Positions 32,767-44,089 of a stretch of 64,000 nucleotides of DNA are shown here, one piece after another; position 1 is the stretch's first letter, and every line of letters begins with the position of its first letter. The notes under the pieces were generated by a model. That model ran no database searches and was not told the origin of the DNA. It saw nothing but the letters and a program-made list of their open reading frames with translations. Source of the stretch: Pantoea sp. Ep11b (GTDB taxonomy: Bacteria; Pseudomonadota; Gammaproteobacteria; Enterobacterales; Enterobacteriaceae); contig NZ_CP160631.1 in the NCBI RefSeq assembly GCF_040783975.1, positions 3,286,001 to 3,350,000 on the forward strand, written 5' to 3'. Position numbers and translations under genes: made by a program.

Positions 32767-34389
32767 ATGATGAAAACAACCCCGGATTATCAGTGTGATG
32801 TTTTAATTGTCGGCAGCGGTGCTGCCGGATTGTCGCTGGCGTTACGGCTGGCAAAGCAGTATCAGGTGACCGTTCTCAGTAAAGCGCAGGTTAATGAAGG
32901 CTCGACGCTCTATGCACAGGGCGGCATTGCTGCGGTATTTGATGAGACAGACAGCATCGAGTCACACATCGAAGATACGCTTATTGCTGGCGCAGGCTTG
33001 TGCGACCGCGAGGCGGTCTCCTTTGTGGCCAGCAATGCGCGTCACTGCGTGCAGTGGCTGATCGACAATGGCGTAGCCTTTGACCTCGATCCCCAGGCCG
33101 CTGGCGATATGCGCTATCACCTGACGCGTGAAGGCGGCCATAGTCATCGCCGTATTCTGCACAGCGCGGACGCCACCGGCCACGCGGTGGAAACCACTCT
33201 GGTAAGCCAGGCGCTAAGCCATCCCAACATCCGGATTCTGGAGCGCACCAACGCGGTCGATCTGATCCTTTCAGACAAAAGCGGACTGCCTGGCCCCCGC
33301 CGGGTGATAGGGGCCTGGATCTGGAACCGGAATCGCGAGCAGGTTGAAACCTGTCAGGCGCGAGCCGTGGTGGTCGCCACCGGCGGCGCGGCCAAAGTCT
33401 ATCAATACACCACCAACCCCGATATCGCCTCCGGTGACGGCATCGCGATGGCGTGGCGTGCGGGCTGCCGGGTCGCCAATCTGGAGTTTAATCAGTTTCA
33501 TCCGACCTGCCTGTTTCATCCGCAGGCGCAGAATTTCCTGTTAACCGAAGCCCTGCGCGGCGAAGGGGCCTGGCTGCTGCGTCCCGACGGCAGCCGTTTT
33601 ATGCCCGACTTCGATGAACGCGCAGAGCTGGCCCCGCGCGATATCGTCGCCCGGGCCATCGACCATGAGATGAAGCGGCTCGGCGTCGACTGTATGTATC
33701 TGGATATCAGCCACCAGCCCGAAGCCTTTGTGCGCGCCCACTTCCCGATGATCTACGAGAAGCTGCTGACCTTTGGCTTTGATCTCACCAAAGAGCCGAT
33801 CCCGATTGTGCCCGCCGCGCACTACACCTGTGGCGGCGTGGTCGTCGACCAGCATGGACAGACCGACGTCAGCGGCCTGTTTGCCATCGGTGAAGTGAGC
33901 TACACCGGCCTGCACGGCGCAAACCGCATGGCGTCCAATTCGCTGCTGGAGTGTCTGGTCTACGGCTGGTCTGCCGCCGAAGAGCTGATGCGTACCCTGC
34001 CCGCCATTGAGGCCGTCACAGAGCTGCCCGCCTGGGATGAGAGCCAGGTGGATGATGCGGATGAGCGCGTGGTGATCCAGCACAACTGGCACGAGCTGCG
34101 GCTGTTCATGTGGGATTACGTCGGCATTGTCCGCACGACCCGGCGGCTGGAGCGGGCATTACGCCGCATCACTCTGCTTCAGCAGGAGATAGATGAATAT
34201 TATCGTCATTTCCGCCTCTCCAATAATCTGCTGGAGCTGCGGAACCTGGTGCAAGTGGCGGAACTGATGGTGCGCTGTGCGCTGGCGCGGAAAGAGAGTC
34301 GCGGCCTGCACTTTATCCGCGACTATCCGGCATTACTGCCGGAGGCGCTGCCGACCGTGCTGGCCCCTTCTGGCTACATAAAAAGGTAG
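32767..34389 (+). CDS. nadB: L-aspartate oxidase
   Basis: A 540-aa FAD enzyme that oxidises aspartate to iminoaspartate, the first step of NAD synthesis. The dinucleotide-binding motif [18 protein letters not shown], the [15 protein letters not shown] substrate region and [17 protein letters not shown] are present. A second ATG directly follows the first. The 3' end overlaps the convergent trmN by 16 bases. Confidence 0.97.
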   Translation: MMKTTPDYQCDVLIVGSGAAGLSLALRLAKQYQVTVLSKAQVNEGSTLYAQGGIAAVFDETDSIESHIEDTLIAGAGLCDREAVSFVASNARHCVQWLIDNGVAFDLDPQAAGDMRYHLTREGGHSHRRILHSADATGHAVETTLVSQALSHPNIRILERTNAVDLILSDKSGLPGPRRVIGAWIWNRNREQVETCQARAVVVATGGAAKVYQYTTNPDIASGDGIAMAWRAGCRVANLEFNQFHPTCLFHPQAQNFLLTEALRGEGAWLLRPDGSRFMPDFDERAELAPRDIVARAIDHEMKRLGVDCMYLDISHQPEAFVRAHFPMIYEKLLTFGFDLTKEPIPIVPAAHYTCGGVVVDQHGQTDVSGLFAIGEVSYTGLHGANRMASNSLLECLVYGWSAAEELMRTLPAIEAVTELPAWDESQVDDADERVVIQHNWHELRLFMWDYVGIVRTTRRLERALRRITLLQQEIDEYYRHFRLSNNLLELRNLVQVAELMVRCALARKESRGLHFIRDYPALLPEALPTVLAPSGYIKR

Positions 34390-35123
34390 AACGCCTGCGT
34401 CAGGCCGCACCACTCATCCGAATAGCGGGTGTCGGGCGCGCGGATAGCGAGGCGCTCCAGCAGCGTTTCTCCGGCCTGCGGCGAGAGCCCCAGCACGACG
34501 CGGTGTGGCGGACGATGAGCATACTCCGCCACGTCCAGCCGGAAGCGCAGATGCCAGCCATCGGCCTGCGCCAGCGTGATAAATGTCTGACCAATGTCCA
34601 CGGGCAGCACCACGCAGAACATCCCCTCCTCTTCGATCAGTAACGCCGCACTGCGCAACAGCGTCTGATGGTCCAGCGAGGCCGTGGCGCGGGCGCTGTC
34701 GCGGGCCGCGCTGGCGCAGGCTACGCCCGGCGCAAAATAGGGCGGATTGCTGACAATCAGCGAATAGCGTTTATCGCACGCCTCCGCCCAGCTGGCGATA
34801 TCCTGCTGATGAACTGCGATACGCGCCGGCCAGGGTGACTGCTGCACATTTTCCTGCGCCTGCTGCGCGGCGTCGGCATCCAGCTCCACCGCATCGATGG
34901 CAATATCTGACGGCGTACGCTGCGCCAGCATCAGCGCGATCAGTCCGCTGCCGCTGCCGATATCAAGAATGCGCCTGACCCCGGCAACCGGCGCCCAGGC
35001 CCCCAGCAGAATGGCATCGGTGCCCACCTTCATCGCACAGCGGTCGTGTGCGACAAAAAATTGTTTAAAGGTAAATCCGTTATTGTTTAACTGTGGCCGT
35101 TTACGCGGCTTATCCTGCATCAT
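34374..35123 (-). CDS. trmN: tRNA1(Val) (adenine-37-N6)-methyltransferase
   Basis: A 249-aa Rossmann methyltransferase (E. coli YfiC/TrmM). The SAM motif [17 protein letters not shown] and the catalytic SNPPYF motif for N6-adenine methylation are visible. It modifies A37 of tRNA-Val. It is divergent from srmB. Confidence 0.94.
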   Translation of the reverse strand: MMQDKPRKRPQLNNNGFTFKQFFVAHDRCAMKVGTDAILLGAWAPVAGVRRILDIGSGSGLIALMLAQRTPSDIAIDAVELDADAAQQAQENVQQSPWPARIAVHQQDIASWAEACDKRYSLIVSNPPYFAPGVACASAARDSARATASLDHQTLLRSAALLIEEEGMFCVVLPVDIGQTFITLAQADGWHLRFRLDVAEYAHRPPHRVVLGLSPQAGETLLERLAIRAPDTRYSDEWCGLTQAFYLFM

Positions 35124-35287
35124 TCGTCACTACCATCGATTTTTCCTGCCGTCCGGCAGCGCATGAGTGTAACGTGACAACAGCGTGATTTCACGTAACA
35201 GACAACGCCGGACACAGCCGGAACGGATTAACAGATGAAGATTCACTCTGATCTGTCTATAATCAGCGCCCCAAACTGAGGTAGACC

Positions 35288-36616
35288 ATGACAGTAACCA
35301 CATTTTCCGAACTCGAACTTGACGAAAGCCTGCTACAAGCGTTGCAGGAAAAAGGCTTTACGCGCCCAACAGTGATCCAGGCTGCTGCAATTCCGCCCGC
35401 ACTGGAGGGCCGCGACGTTCTGGGTTCGGCACCTACCGGGACCGGGAAAACGGCCGCGTATCTGTTACCGGCGTTGCAGCACCTGCTTGATTTTCCGCGC
35501 AAGAAATCCGGCCCGCCACGTATCCTGATCGTGACCCCGACCCGCGAACTGGCGATGCAGGTCGCCGACCATGCGCGTGAGCTGGCGAAACATACCCATC
35601 TGGATATCGCCACCATCACGGGCGGTGTGGCCTATATGAACCACGCCGAAGTGTTCAGCGAAAACCAGGACATCGTGGTCGCCACCACCGGCCGCCTGCT
35701 GCAGTACATCAAAGAAGAGAACTTCGACTGCCGCGCCGTCGAGACGCTGGTGCTGGATGAAGCGGACCGGATGCTTGATATGGGCTTTGCCCAGGATATC
35801 GAAACCATCGCGGCAGAAACCCGCTGGCGCAAACAGACGCTGCTCTTTTCCGCCACGCTGGAAGGCGACAACATCCGCGACTTCGCGGAGCGTCTGCTGA
35901 ACGATCCGGTGGAGCTGGAGGCCGATCCGAGCCGCCGCGAGCGCAAAAAGATCCAGCAGTGGTACTACCGCGCGGACGATCTGGACCACAAGACCAAATT
36001 ACTGATCCACCTGCTGCAGCAGGAGGACGTGACGCGCAGCATCGTCTTCGTGCGCAAGCGTGAACGTCTGCATGAGCTGGTGAGCTGGCTGCACGAAGCG
36101 GGGATTCGCACCAGCTATCTCGAAGGCGAAATGGTGCAGGCCAAGCGTAACGAAGCGATTAAACGCCTGAGCGAAGGCCGCGTAAACGTGCTGGTGGCGA
36201 CCGACGTCGCCGCACGCGGTATCGACGTTGAGGAGGTCAGCCACGTCTTCAACTATGATATGCCACGCACCGCCGATACCTATCTGCACCGCATCGGCCG
36301 TACCGGTCGCGCGGGCCGTAAAGGCATCGCCATTTCGCTGGTTGAGGCGCATGACTTCGTTCTGCTGGGCAAAATCACCCGTTACGTGAACGAGCCGATC
36401 AAAGCGCGTGTGATTGATGAGCTGCGCCCGGTTACGCGCGCACCGAGTCCTAAAACCACCGGAAAACCGTCGAAAAAGGTGCTGGCGAAGCGTGCCGAGA
36501 AGAAAGCAAGCGAAACGGAAAAACCGCGCGTGAAGAAACGTCATCGCGACGCGAAAAATGTCGGCAAACGCCGCAAGGCAAGCGGCAGTGCACCAGCGAA
36601 CGAGAATGCGGAATAA
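35288..36616 (+). CDS. srmB: ATP-dependent RNA helicase SrmB
   Basis: A 442-aa DEAD-box helicase for early 50S ribosome assembly. Q motif near FTRPTVIQ, motif I APTGTGKTA, motif II VLDEADRM, SAT and HRIGRTGRAGR motif VI are intact. The C-terminus is a basic, lysine-rich tail. A TATAAT (35258-35263) lies upstream. Confidence 0.95.
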   Translation: MTVTTFSELELDESLLQALQEKGFTRPTVIQAAAIPPALEGRDVLGSAPTGTGKTAAYLLPALQHLLDFPRKKSGPPRILIVTPTRELAMQVADHARELAKHTHLDIATITGGVAYMNHAEVFSENQDIVVATTGRLLQYIKEENFDCRAVETLVLDEADRMLDMGFAQDIETIAAETRWRKQTLLFSATLEGDNIRDFAERLLNDPVELEADPSRRERKKIQQWYYRADDLDHKTKLLIHLLQQEDVTRSIVFVRKRERLHELVSWLHEAGIRTSYLEGEMVQAKRNEAIKRLSEGRVNVLVATDVAARGIDVEEVSHVFNYDMPRTADTYLHRIGRTGRAGRKGIAISLVEAHDFVLLGKITRYVNEPIKARVIDELRPVTRAPSPKTTGKPSKKVLAKRAEKKASETEKPRVKKRHRDAKNVGKRRKASGSAPANENAE

Positions 36617-36630
36617 ATCGTCGCCGCAAT

Positions 36631-36663
36631 AAAAAAATCGCCTCGCAGGAGGCGATTTTTTTT
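36631..36663. terminator. terminator of srmB
   Basis: A 9-bp stem AATCGCCTC/GAGGCGATT with a GCAG loop is flanked by an A-run and T8. Confidence 0.9.
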
Positions 36664-36832
36664 ATTTAACAGAGAGTAACAGCCCTTTCATCCCGCTTTT
36701 ACGGTCAGCGTACGCGCTTTAAAAGAGTGCTGGCCGGGCATCCAGAGTCAGATGCCCTATCCCCTTAATTTGTCTGCTAATAGTTGCTGTGTGCGCTTTG
36801 CGCTCTTTTTCAGCACCCGTAAACTCAGGCGC

Positions 36833-37216
36833 TTAAAGGCTTTCAGTAAAAGTACGGGTAATGACATCGCGCTGCTGCTCTGGCGTCAGGGAGTTAAAAC
36901 GCACCGCGTAGCCTGACACACGGATGGTCAGCTGCGGATAGTTTTCCGGATGCTTAATGGCATCTTCCAGCGTTTCGCGGCGCAGAACGTTGACATTCAG
37001 ATGCTGTCCGCCTTCCACACGAACCTGAGGCTTGATTTCAACCGGCACTTCACGGTAAGTGAATTCGCCCAGTTCACGGATGGCGACGACCTGATCTTCT
37101 TCATAGCCCGCTTTGGCACAGAGGCAGCGTGCTTCGCCTTTCTCTTCGTCCAGCAGCCAGAATGAGTTCAGTAATTCTGCATTGCTGCATTGAGTGATCT
37201 GGATTCCAGTGATCAT
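36833..37216 (-). CDS. grcA: autonomous glycyl radical cofactor GrcA
   Basis: A 127-aa protein homologous to the C-terminal glycyl-radical region of pyruvate formate-lyase, with the [10 protein letters not shown] motif around the radical glycine. It replaces the damaged part of PFL after oxygen exposure. ATG at 37216 reproduces the E. coli N-terminus MITGIQIT. An FNR site lies upstream. Confidence 0.96.
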   Translation of the reverse strand: MITGIQITQCSNAELLNSFWLLDEEKGEARCLCAKAGYEEDQVVAIRELGEFTYREVPVEIKPQVRVEGGQHLNVNVLRRETLEDAIKHPENYPQLTIRVSGYAVRFNSLTPEQQRDVITRTFTESL

Positions 37217-37263
37217 AATTGCGTCTCCCGGGTAATACGTGAATAAATCAATTTTGAGGCCCC

Positions 37264-37305
37264 GGTATACCACCCTAAATTTATGGCAGCTTTGACCTGT
37301 ATCAA
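37264..37305 (-). promoter_or_regulatory. grcA: FNR site and promoter of grcA
   Basis: On the minus strand TTGATACAGGTCAA (37292-37305) matches the FNR consensus TTGAT-N4-ATCAA with one mismatch. A TATACC (37264-37269) follows at the spacing of a class II promoter, placing the site at about -41.5. Confidence 0.72.
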
Positions 37306-37459
37306 TATTAATCAGCTATAAAATCGCCTTTCACGCTAACCCCTTGATCTCACAACGCCCTCGCTTTCAACTTAATTTGTATTTTTTCAAATTATTTTAC
37401 CTTCTGCTCTGTGTCCGGAACCGCTAAGCTTACTGACATTAACGCGAAGGGAGTGAAAT

Positions 37460-38140
37460 ATGGCTGAGAAGCTGACCTGGCACGACGTGCTGGCCGAAGA
37501 GAAAGAGAAACCCTATTTTGTCGAGACGCTGAAGCAGGTCGCCGATCGACGTGCGGCGGGCGTGACCGTCTATCCGCCCCAGAAAGATGTGTTCAACGCC
37601 TTTCGCCTGACGGAACTGGGAGACGTTAACGTGGTGATCCTGGGTCAGGATCCGTATCACGGCCCCCATCAGGCGCACGGCCTGGCCTTCTCGGTGCTGC
37701 CTGGCGTTCAGGTGCCGCCCTCGCTGCAGAATATCTATAAAGAGCTGGTGCAGGATATTCCCGGCTTTGAGAAGCCTGACCACGGTTTTCTCGAAAGCTG
37801 GGCTAAACAGGGTGTGCTGCTGCTGAACACGGTGTTAACGGTTGAGGCGGGGAAAGCGCATTCTCATGCGAAATTCGGCTGGGAGACGTTTACGGACAAC
37901 GTGATCGCGGCGATCAATCAGCACTGCGAAGGGGTGATTTTCCTGCTGTGGGGATCCCACGCGCAGAAGAAAGGCAGCATCATCGATCGCCAGCGCCATC
38001 ATGTGTTGCAGGCGCCGCATCCGTCGCCGCTCTCCGCGCATCGCGGCTTTTTCGGCAGCAGACACTTTTCCACCACCAATGAACTGCTGACTGCGGCCGG
38101 TAAAAAGCCGGTGGACTGGACGCCGGTGTTACCGGCTTAA
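37460..38140 (+). CDS. ung: uracil-DNA glycosylase
   Basis: A 226-aa family 1 UDG that excises uracil from DNA. Catalytic D64 is in GQDPYHG and the histidine in [13 protein letters not shown]. The length is close to that of E. coli Ung. A GAAGGGAGTG ribosome site precedes the ATG. Confidence 0.97.
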   Translation: MAEKLTWHDVLAEEKEKPYFVETLKQVADRRAAGVTVYPPQKDVFNAFRLTELGDVNVVILGQDPYHGPHQAHGLAFSVLPGVQVPPSLQNIYKELVQDIPGFEKPDHGFLESWAKQGVLLLNTVLTVEAGKAHSHAKFGWETFTDNVIAAINQHCEGVIFLLWGSHAQKKGSIIDRQRHHVLQAPHPSPLSAHRGFFGSRHFSTTNELLTAAGKKPVDWTPVLPA

Positions 38141-38151
38141 CGCCAGAACGC

Positions 38152-38179
38152 ACACGGCCGCGTCAGTGCGCGGCCGTGT
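38152..38179. terminator. strong hairpin between ung and grpE
   Basis: A perfect 11-bp GC-rich stem ACACGGCCGCG/CGCGGCCGTGT with a 6-base loop separates the convergent genes. No T-run follows on either strand, so it may stall or protect RNA ends rather than be a classical terminator. Confidence 0.6.
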
Positions 38180-38197
38180 CAGGGATTCCGGGATGAA

Positions 38198-38779
38198 TCA
38201 GCCTTTGGCTTTGGCCACCGCCACCATCGCCGGACGCAGCAGGCGACCATTCAGCGTATAGCCACGCTGCATCACCAGCATGACATGGTTCGGCTCAAAC
38301 TCTTCAGACTCCATCATCGACATCGCCTGATGCACTTCCGGGTTGAACGGCACGCCTGTCTCTCCGACCACTTCGACACCGAACTTACGCACGGCACCCA
38401 GCAGGCCTTTCAGGGTCAGTTCGATCCCTTCAATCATCGACGCCAGCTGTGGGTCTTCTTTGTTCGCGACTTCCAGCGCACGTTCCAGGCTGTCGATAAC
38501 CGGCAGCAGTTCGTTGGCAAACTTTTCCAGCGCGAACTTGTGCGCCTTCTCAACGTCCATCTCAGTACGACGACGAATGTTCTCGATTTCAGCCTGCGCA
38601 CGCAGCTGAGCATCGCGTACACCGGTCTGCGACTGCGCTAATTCAGCTTCGAGCTGAGCAATACGCTCATCACGCGGATCCACCTCTGTTGCTGTCTCCG
38701 CGTCCTGAGGTTGCTGCTGATCCTGCTGAATTTCGTCTGAGACTTGCTCGTTTGGGGTGTTCTGTTCTTTACTACTCAT
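38198..38779 (-). CDS. grpE: nucleotide exchange factor GrpE
   Basis: A 193-aa co-chaperone of DnaK: acidic N-terminus, long coiled-coil helix (about 40-130) and C-terminal beta domain ending [19 protein letters not shown] at 38779 (MSSKEQ) has GGAG six bases upstream. A sigma32 promoter lies upstream. Confidence 0.96.
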   Translation of the reverse strand: MSSKEQNTPNEQVSDEIQQDQQQPQDAETATEVDPRDERIAQLEAELAQSQTGVRDAQLRAQAEIENIRRRTEMDVEKAHKFALEKFANELLPVIDSLERALEVANKEDPQLASMIEGIELTLKGLLGAVRKFGVEVVGETGVPFNPEVHQAMSMMESEEFEPNHVMLVMQRGYTLNGRLLRPAMVAVAKAKG

Positions 38780-38821
38780 GAATTTCTCCGCGTTTTGCAC
38801 ATTCATTTCGCTGGTTGGCTT

Positions 38822-38852
38822 ATTATGGGGATTGGTATGACGGATTCAAGGG
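38822..38852 (-). promoter_or_regulatory. grpE: sigma32 heat-shock promoter of grpE
   Basis: On the minus strand CCCTTGAA (38845-38852) and CCCCATAAT (38822-38830) are separated by 14 bases, a near-consensus sigma32 promoter (CTTGAAA-N11-16-CCCCATNT). The start would be about 35 bases before the ATG. Confidence 0.88.
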
Positions 38853-38901
38853 AACCTATCACATTGCCTTGCCGTTTTGGCTTATAAGGAACACCGACCA
38901 G

Positions 38902-39780
38902 ATGAACAAACACTTTAACTGCATTGGTATTGTGGGTCATCCGCGCCATCCCACCGCGTTAACCACGCATGAGATGCTCTGGCGCTGGCTGACGGCCAAA
39001 GGTTATCAAGTGATCGTTGAGAAGCAGATTGCGCAGGAGCTGTCGCTTCACGACGTAGAAACGGGCACGCTGGCGGAGATTGGTCAGCAGGCGGATTTAG
39101 CGGTCGTGGTCGGCGGTGACGGCAACATGCTGGGCGCGGCGCGCGTGCTGGCGCGTTATGACATCAAAGTGATCGGCATTAACCGCGGGAACCTGGGCTT
39201 TCTGACTGACCTGGACCCGGACAATGCGCAGCAGCAGCTGGATGAGGTGCTGCAGGGCAACTATTTCGTCGAGAGCCGCTTTCTGCTGGAGGCGCAGGTC
39301 TGCAAGTCGGACTGCTCGCCGCGCATCGGCTCCGCCATCAATGAGGTGGTGCTGCATCCCGGTAAAGTCGCGCACATGATCGAATTCGAAGTCTATATCG
39401 ATGAAGTGTTCGCCTTCTCTCAGCGCTCCGACGGACTGATTATCTCCACGCCGACCGGCTCCACAGCCTACTCTCTCTCTGCGGGCGGGCCTATCCTGAC
39501 ACCTTCTCTGGAAGCTATCGTGCTGGTGCCGATGTTCCCGCATACGCTCTCGGCAAGACCGCTGGTGATCAACAGCAGCAGCACCATTCGCCTGCGCTTT
39601 TCTTCGCGCCGCAGCGACCTGGAAATCAGCTGCGACAGCCAGATCGCACTGCCGATCCAGGAAGGTGAGGATGTGCTTATCCGGCGCAGCGCCAATCATC
39701 TCAACCTGATACACCCGAAAAATTACAGTTATTTCAATACGCTGAGCTCTAAACTGGGCTGGTCAAAAAAATTGTTCTGA
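38902..39780 (+). CDS. nadK: NAD kinase
   Basis: A 292-aa enzyme phosphorylating NAD to NADP. The GGDGN motif ([14 protein letters not shown]), [10 protein letters not shown] and the [18 protein letters not shown] region are present. ATG at 38902 gives the same length as E. coli NadK. It diverges from grpE. Confidence 0.97.
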   Translation: MNKHFNCIGIVGHPRHPTALTTHEMLWRWLTAKGYQVIVEKQIAQELSLHDVETGTLAEIGQQADLAVVVGGDGNMLGAARVLARYDIKVIGINRGNLGFLTDLDPDNAQQQLDEVLQGNYFVESRFLLEAQVCKSDCSPRIGSAINEVVLHPGKVAHMIEFEVYIDEVFAFSQRSDGLIISTPTGSTAYSLSAGGPILTPSLEAIVLVPMFPHTLSARPLVINSSSTIRLRFSSRRSDLEISCDSQIALPIQEGEDVLIRRSANHLNLIHPKNYSYFNTLSSKLGWSKKLF

Positions 39781-39800
39781 AATCCGGCCTCCCCTCTTTA

Positions 39801-39838
39801 CTGGATAAAAAACCAGTTTATACTGTATGAAAAACCAT
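39801..39838 (+). promoter_or_regulatory. recN: LexA boxes at recN promoter
   Basis: Two adjacent LexA-like sites, CTGG-N8-CCAG (39801-39816) and CTGT-N8-CCAT (39823-39838), flank a TATACT -10 (39819-39824). E. coli recN has two tandem SOS boxes in the same place. Both are imperfect compared with CTGT-N8-ACAG. Confidence 0.6.
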
Positions 39839-39864
39839 ATGTGTTTATTCGTACAGGTGAACCT

Positions 39865-41526
39865 ATGCTGGCCCAACTGACCATCAGTAACTTTGCTATC
39901 GTTCGTGAGCTCGACATTGATTTCCAACGCGGTATGACAGCAATCACGGGTGAGACCGGTGCCGGTAAGTCCATTGCGATCGATGCGCTGGGGTTATGTC
40001 TGGGTGGTCGTGCCGATGCCGACATGGTGCGTCAGGGTGCCAGCCGGGCCGATCTCTGCGCCCGCTTTCAGCTTAAATCCTCCCCTTCTGCCCAGCGCTG
40101 GCTGACAGAAAACCATCTGGATGACGGCAACGAGTGTCTGCTGCGCCGCGTCATCAGTGCAGACGGTCGCTCCCGCGGCTTTATCAACGGCACGGCCGTG
40201 CCGCTTTCTCAGCTGCGCGATCTCGGCCAGTTACTGATTCAGATCCACGGTCAGCATGCCCATCAGCTTCTGCTTAAGCCCGATCACCAGAAACATCTGC
40301 TGGATGCCTATGCCGGTCACGACGATCTGCTGCAGCAGATGCGCGCCAGCTATCAGACCTGGCACCAGAGCTGTCGCACCCTGGCGCTGCATCAGCAGCA
40401 GGCGCAGGAGCGCGAAGCACGTCGCGAGCTGCTGCAGTATCAGCTGAAAGAGCTGAATGACTTTGCGCCGCAGCAGGGCGAATATGAGCAGATCGACGAA
40501 GAGTACAAGCGCCTGGCCAACAGCGGCCAGCTGCTCTCCACCAGTCAGCAGGCGCTGCAACTGTTAGCTGACAGCGATGACAACAACCTTCACAGTCTGC
40601 TCTACAGCGCGCGTGAGATGATCGCTGAACTCACCTCGCTGGATGAGAAGCTGAACGGCGTGCACAACCTGCTGGAAGAGGCGGCGATTCAGCTGAGCGA
40701 AGCCAGCGACGAGCTGCGCCACTACTGCGACAGCCTGGATCTGGATCCGAACCGCCTGTATGAACTGGAACAGCGTATTTCGCGTCAGATTGCTCTGGCG
40801 CGTAAGCATCACGTCACGCCGGAAGGGCTGCCTGAACTGCATCAGCAGCTGCTGGCAGAAGCCGAGCTGCTGTCACAGCATGAGAGCGACCAGGAGAGCC
40901 TGCAGTCACTGGTTGGTGAGCACTATCAGGCCGCGCTGAAAAGCGCGGAGCAGCTGCATCAGCAGCGCGGTCACTACGCCGATGAGCTGCAGCAACTGAT
41001 TACCCAGAGTATGCACCTGCTCTCTATGCCGCATGGCCAGTTCCGCATCGCGCTGGCCTTTAATCCGGACCAGCTCACCGCAGACGGTGCCACCCGCGTC
41101 GATTTCCAGGTGACAACCAACCCGGGTCAGCCTCTGCAGCCGCTGGGCAAAGTCGCCTCCGGTGGTGAGCTGTCCCGTATCGCGCTGGCGATTCAGGTGA
41201 TCACCGCGAAGAAAATGGAAACCCCGGCGATGATTTTCGATGAAGTCGATGTCGGGATCAGCGGCCCGACCGCTGCGGTGGTCGGTAAACTGCTGCGTCA
41301 GCTGGGCGAGTCCACGCAGGTCATGTGTGTGACGCACCTGCCGCAGGTCGCGGGTTGTGGTCATCAGCACTTCTACGTGAGTAAAGAGACCGATGGCGCG
41401 ATGACCGAAACCCACATGCAGCCGCTGGACAAGCGGGCGCGTCTGCAGGAACTGGCGCGACTGCTGGGCGGCAGCGAGGTCACCCGCAATACCCTGGCGA
41501 ACGCAAAAGAACTTTTAGCCGCATAG
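39865..41526 (+). CDS. recN: DNA repair protein RecN
   Basis: A 553-aa SMC-like ATPase for double-strand-break repair. Walker [17 protein letters not shown] at the N-terminus, a central coiled coil (about 150-370) and the C-terminal signature [13 protein letters not shown] plus Walker [12 protein letters not shown] are intact. ATG at 39865 matches the E. coli length. Confidence 0.97.
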   Translation: MLAQLTISNFAIVRELDIDFQRGMTAITGETGAGKSIAIDALGLCLGGRADADMVRQGASRADLCARFQLKSSPSAQRWLTENHLDDGNECLLRRVISADGRSRGFINGTAVPLSQLRDLGQLLIQIHGQHAHQLLLKPDHQKHLLDAYAGHDDLLQQMRASYQTWHQSCRTLALHQQQAQEREARRELLQYQLKELNDFAPQQGEYEQIDEEYKRLANSGQLLSTSQQALQLLADSDDNNLHSLLYSAREMIAELTSLDEKLNGVHNLLEEAAIQLSEASDELRHYCDSLDLDPNRLYELEQRISRQIALARKHHVTPEGLPELHQQLLAEAELLSQHESDQESLQSLVGEHYQAALKSAEQLHQQRGHYADELQQLITQSMHLLSMPHGQFRIALAFNPDQLTADGATRVDFQVTTNPGQPLQPLGKVASGGELSRIALAIQVITAKKMETPAMIFDEVDVGISGPTAAVVGKLLRQLGESTQVMCVTHLPQVAGCGHQHFYVSKETDGAMTETHMQPLDKRARLQELARLLGGSEVTRNTLANAKELLAA

Positions 41527-41711
41527 CAGCGCACTTTTTTAACCCACCGTGGTCATATGCTTGCTCTGTAGAGGTTTCCAACAGCGAAAAGGTTTATTAT
41601 CATCGGCACTTATGTCGCCAGAGTAATAAAGCCTGCCGCAGGCAGAGTTCAGATTTTGATGGCAAGAAACCGCCTGTTAAAGGCGTTTGGCCCCGGAAAA
41701 GGAATGTTTAG

Positions 41712-42059
41712 ATGCGCTGTAAAACGCTGACTGCCGCGGCAGTGGTAATGTTAATGATGACCGCCGGATGTTCCACCTTAGAGCGCGTGGTCTATCGTCC
41801 TGATATCAACCAGGGCAACTACCTGGTTGCCAACGATGTGGCCAAGATCCATAACGGTATGACACAGCAGCAGGTGGCCTATACGCTGGGCACACCGATG
41901 ATGAAAGATCCGTTCGGCAGCAACGTCTGGTATTACATTTTCCGTCAGGAGCCGGGTCATGAAGATGTGAAACAGCAGACGCTGACGCTGACCTTCGATG
42001 GCAACGGTGTACTGACCAACATCGATAACAAGCAGAATCTCTCCCAGAGCGGCAACTGA
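41712..42059 (+). CDS. bamE: outer-membrane assembly lipoprotein BamE
   Basis: A 115-aa lipoprotein of the BAM complex. The signal peptide ends in lipobox MTAGC with C20 as the acylated residue; [11 protein letters not shown] and the [15 protein letters not shown] stretch are typical of BamE/SmpA. Confidence 0.96.
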   Translation: MRCKTLTAAAVVMLMMTAGCSTLERVVYRPDINQGNYLVANDVAKIHNGMTQQQVAYTLGTPMMKDPFGSNVWYYIFRQEPGHEDVKQQTLTLTFDGNGVLTNIDNKQNLSQSGN

Positions 42060-42115
42060 TCGAACAGCAGACCGTCTGCATCCCGGAGAGTCTGCAAGTC
42101 TGCAAGACAGACAGC

Positions 42116-42140
42116 AAAAAGGCGCACTGAGCGCCTTTTT
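42116..42140. terminator. terminator of bamE
   Basis: GGCGC/GCGCC stem (42121-42125, 42131-42135) extended by A5/T5 pairs. It probably also serves the convergent ratA-rnfH pair. Confidence 0.8.
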
Positions 42141-42177
42141 TATGGCCGTTATCCGCCAGCACTGGCGCGACACGGCC

Positions 42178-42471
42178 CTACTTTTTGCTTTCCGCCGCGC
42201 GCTCTGCGCGCTGACGCCGCAGCTCTTTAGGATCGGCAATCAGCGGACGATAAATCTCGATACGATCGCCCTCATTAATCACGTCATCCAGCTTCACCGG
42301 CCGGCTGTAAACGCCCACTTTGTTGCTGCTGAGATCGATCTCCCGACGCAGCTCAAGTAATCCGGAGGCGTTGATGGCCTGTTCGACCGTGCTGCCCTGC
42401 TCCACCTTCACATAGAGTTGATACTGCTTATCGGGCAGCGCATAGACCACCTCGACGGTGATATCAGGCAC
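42178..42471 (-). CDS. rnfH: RnfH family ubiquitin-like protein
   Basis: A 97-aa beta-grasp protein (E. coli YfjF/RnfH, RatB). [35 protein letters not shown] is typed by its conserved C-terminal block. GTG at 42471 ([13 protein letters not shown]) is the best start; it overlaps the ratA stop by eight bases, as in other enterobacteria. Function is unclear. Confidence 0.9.
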   Translation of the reverse strand: MPDITVEVVYALPDKQYQLYVKVEQGSTVEQAINASGLLELRREIDLSSNKVGVYSRPVKLDDVINEGDRIEIYRPLIADPKELRRQRAERAAESKK

Positions 42472-42898
42472 GGTAGACCTCTTTGGCGCGCTGCGTGAAC
42501 GCCTGCACCATGCTGTTGGCCAGCTCTTTGAAAATGCGTCCAAAGGCCATCTCAACCAGCATATTGGTGAATTCGAACTCCAGGCTGAGCTCAACCTTGC
42601 AGGCGTCATCGCCCAGCGAGACGAACTTCCAGCCGCCGGTCAGCTTGCGGAACGGCCCGTCAACCAGCTGCATGTGAATGCTCTGGTTGTCCGTCAGCGT
42701 GTTGCGGGTGGTAAAGGTTTTGCTGATGCCCGCTTTCGACACATCCACCGACGCGGTCATCTCATTTTCAGACGCATCCAGTACGCGACTACCGGTGCAG
42801 CCCGGCAGGAATTGCGGATAGGCATCCACATCATTTACAAGTTGGTACATCTGCCCGGCACTAAACGGGACCAGCGCCGAACGACTAATCTGAGCCAT
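42464..42898 (-). CDS. ratA: RatA, START/coenzyme-Q-binding-like protein
   Basis: A 144-aa protein of the polyketide cyclase/COQ10 START family. [20 protein letters not shown] and [14 protein letters not shown] match E. coli RatA (YfjG). E. coli RatA was reported to bind 50S subunits and block 70S formation, while COQ10 relatives bind ubiquinone. It is divergent from smpB. Confidence 0.92.
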   Translation of the reverse strand: MAQISRSALVPFSAGQMYQLVNDVDAYPQFLPGCTGSRVLDASENEMTASVDVSKAGISKTFTTRNTLTDNQSIHMQLVDGPFRKLTGGWKFVSLGDDACKVELSLEFEFTNMLVEMAFGRIFKELANSMVQAFTQRAKEVYRA

Positions 42899-43056
42899 AA
42901 TGGTTCCTGTTCATCACGAAACCGCTGAATAATAGCATTTTCAGCGATTAAACAAAAATGTCCCTGAGTAAGGGTGTGCTAGAATATCCCGTTTCCTGCC
43001 GCCCTGCTGGACTGGGGATGCGATAACCGACTAAGTGATGTAAAATACGCCGCACT

Positions 43057-43539
43057 ATGACAAAGAAAAAAGCACACAAACCCGGTTCTGCCACTATTGC
43101 CATGAACAAACGCGCCCGTCACGAATACTTCATCGAAGAGGAGTATGAGGCGGGATTATCGTTACAAGGATGGGAAGTCAAATCGCTTCGTGCCGGTAAA
43201 GCCAACATCAGCGACAGCTACATTCTGCTGCGCGATGGGGAAGCCTTTCTGTTCGGTTCAACCTTTCAACCCTTAGCCGTTGCCTCCAGCCATGTGGTCT
43301 GTGACCCGACGCGCAGCCGTAAGCTGCTGCTGAAGCAACGTGAACTTGACTCCCTTTATGGCCGCGTCAATCGCGAAGGTTACACCATCGTGGCGCTGTC
43401 GCTGTACTGGAAGAACGCCTGGTGCAAACTGAAGATTGGTGTTGCACGCGGTAAGAAAGAGCACGACAAGCGTGACGATATCAAAGACCGCGAATGGAAG
43501 CTGGATAAAGCACGTATTATGAAGAATTCAGCGCGCTAA
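43057..43539 (+). CDS. smpB: SsrA-binding protein SmpB
   Basis: A 160-aa OB-fold protein that delivers tmRNA to stalled ribosomes. [36 protein letters not shown] and the basic C-terminal tail ([19 protein letters not shown]) are present. ssrA follows 43 bases downstream. Confidence 0.97.
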   Translation: MTKKKAHKPGSATIAMNKRARHEYFIEEEYEAGLSLQGWEVKSLRAGKANISDSYILLRDGEAFLFGSTFQPLAVASSHVVCDPTRSRKLLLKQRELDSLYGRVNREGYTIVALSLYWKNAWCKLKIGVARGKKEHDKRDDIKDREWKLDKARIMKNSAR

Positions 43540-43582
43540 CCACTGGATTTTAAGCTGTTTAGTTGCTAGTATTTGAAGTTCT

Positions 43583-43944
43583 GGGGCTGATTCTGGACTC
43601 GACGGGATTGTGAAGCCTTAGGAGCATGCCGAGGGGCGGTTTGCCTCGTAAAAAGCCGCAAAAAAATAGTCGCAAACGACGAAAACTACGCTTTAGCAGC
43701 TTAATAACCTGCTCTGAGCCCTCTCTCCCTAGCTTCCGCTCTTAAGACGGGGATCAAGAGAGGTCAAACCCAAAAGAGATCGCGTGGATGCCTTGCCTGG
43801 GGTTGAAGCGTTAAATCCAATCAGGATAGTCTGTTAGTGGCGTGTCTGTTCGCAGCTAACCGGCGAATGTAAAAACTGACTAAGCATGTAGTGCCGACGG
43901 TGTAGTAATTTCGGACGCGGGTTCAACTCCCGCCAGCTCCACCA
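43583..43944 (+). ncRNA. ssrA: transfer-messenger RNA (tmRNA)
   Basis: The 362-base RNA begins GGGGCTGATTCTGGACTCGA and ends with the tRNA-like acceptor GTTCAACTCCCGCCAGCTCC plus ACCA. The tag frame (43672-43704) encodes ANDENYALAA followed by two stop codons. It rescues stalled ribosomes together with SmpB. Its 3' end is the likely attachment site of the island that follows. Confidence 0.98.
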
Positions 43945-43989
43945 AAATTCTTCAAAGATGGTTCCAGTGCCATCCGCAGAAGTCCTGAA

Positions 43990-44022
43990 AGCCCGCACGG
44001 CACAAGCCCTGCGGGCTTTTTT
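43990..44022 (+). terminator. terminator after ssrA
   Basis: The stem AGCCCGCA/TGCGGGCT (43990-43997, 44010-44017) with a 12-base loop is followed by T6. Confidence 0.75.
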
Positions 44023-44089
44023 GTGCCCTCAATTTATCCCGCGAAGTCTGATGCCAACTAATTAAATCCGAACCTTTTAGGCCCATTGA

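Noticed and set aside
43583..43944. Possible tRNA gene at the island border
   Set aside because: The tRNA-like 3' end belongs to tmRNA; no cloverleaf is present.
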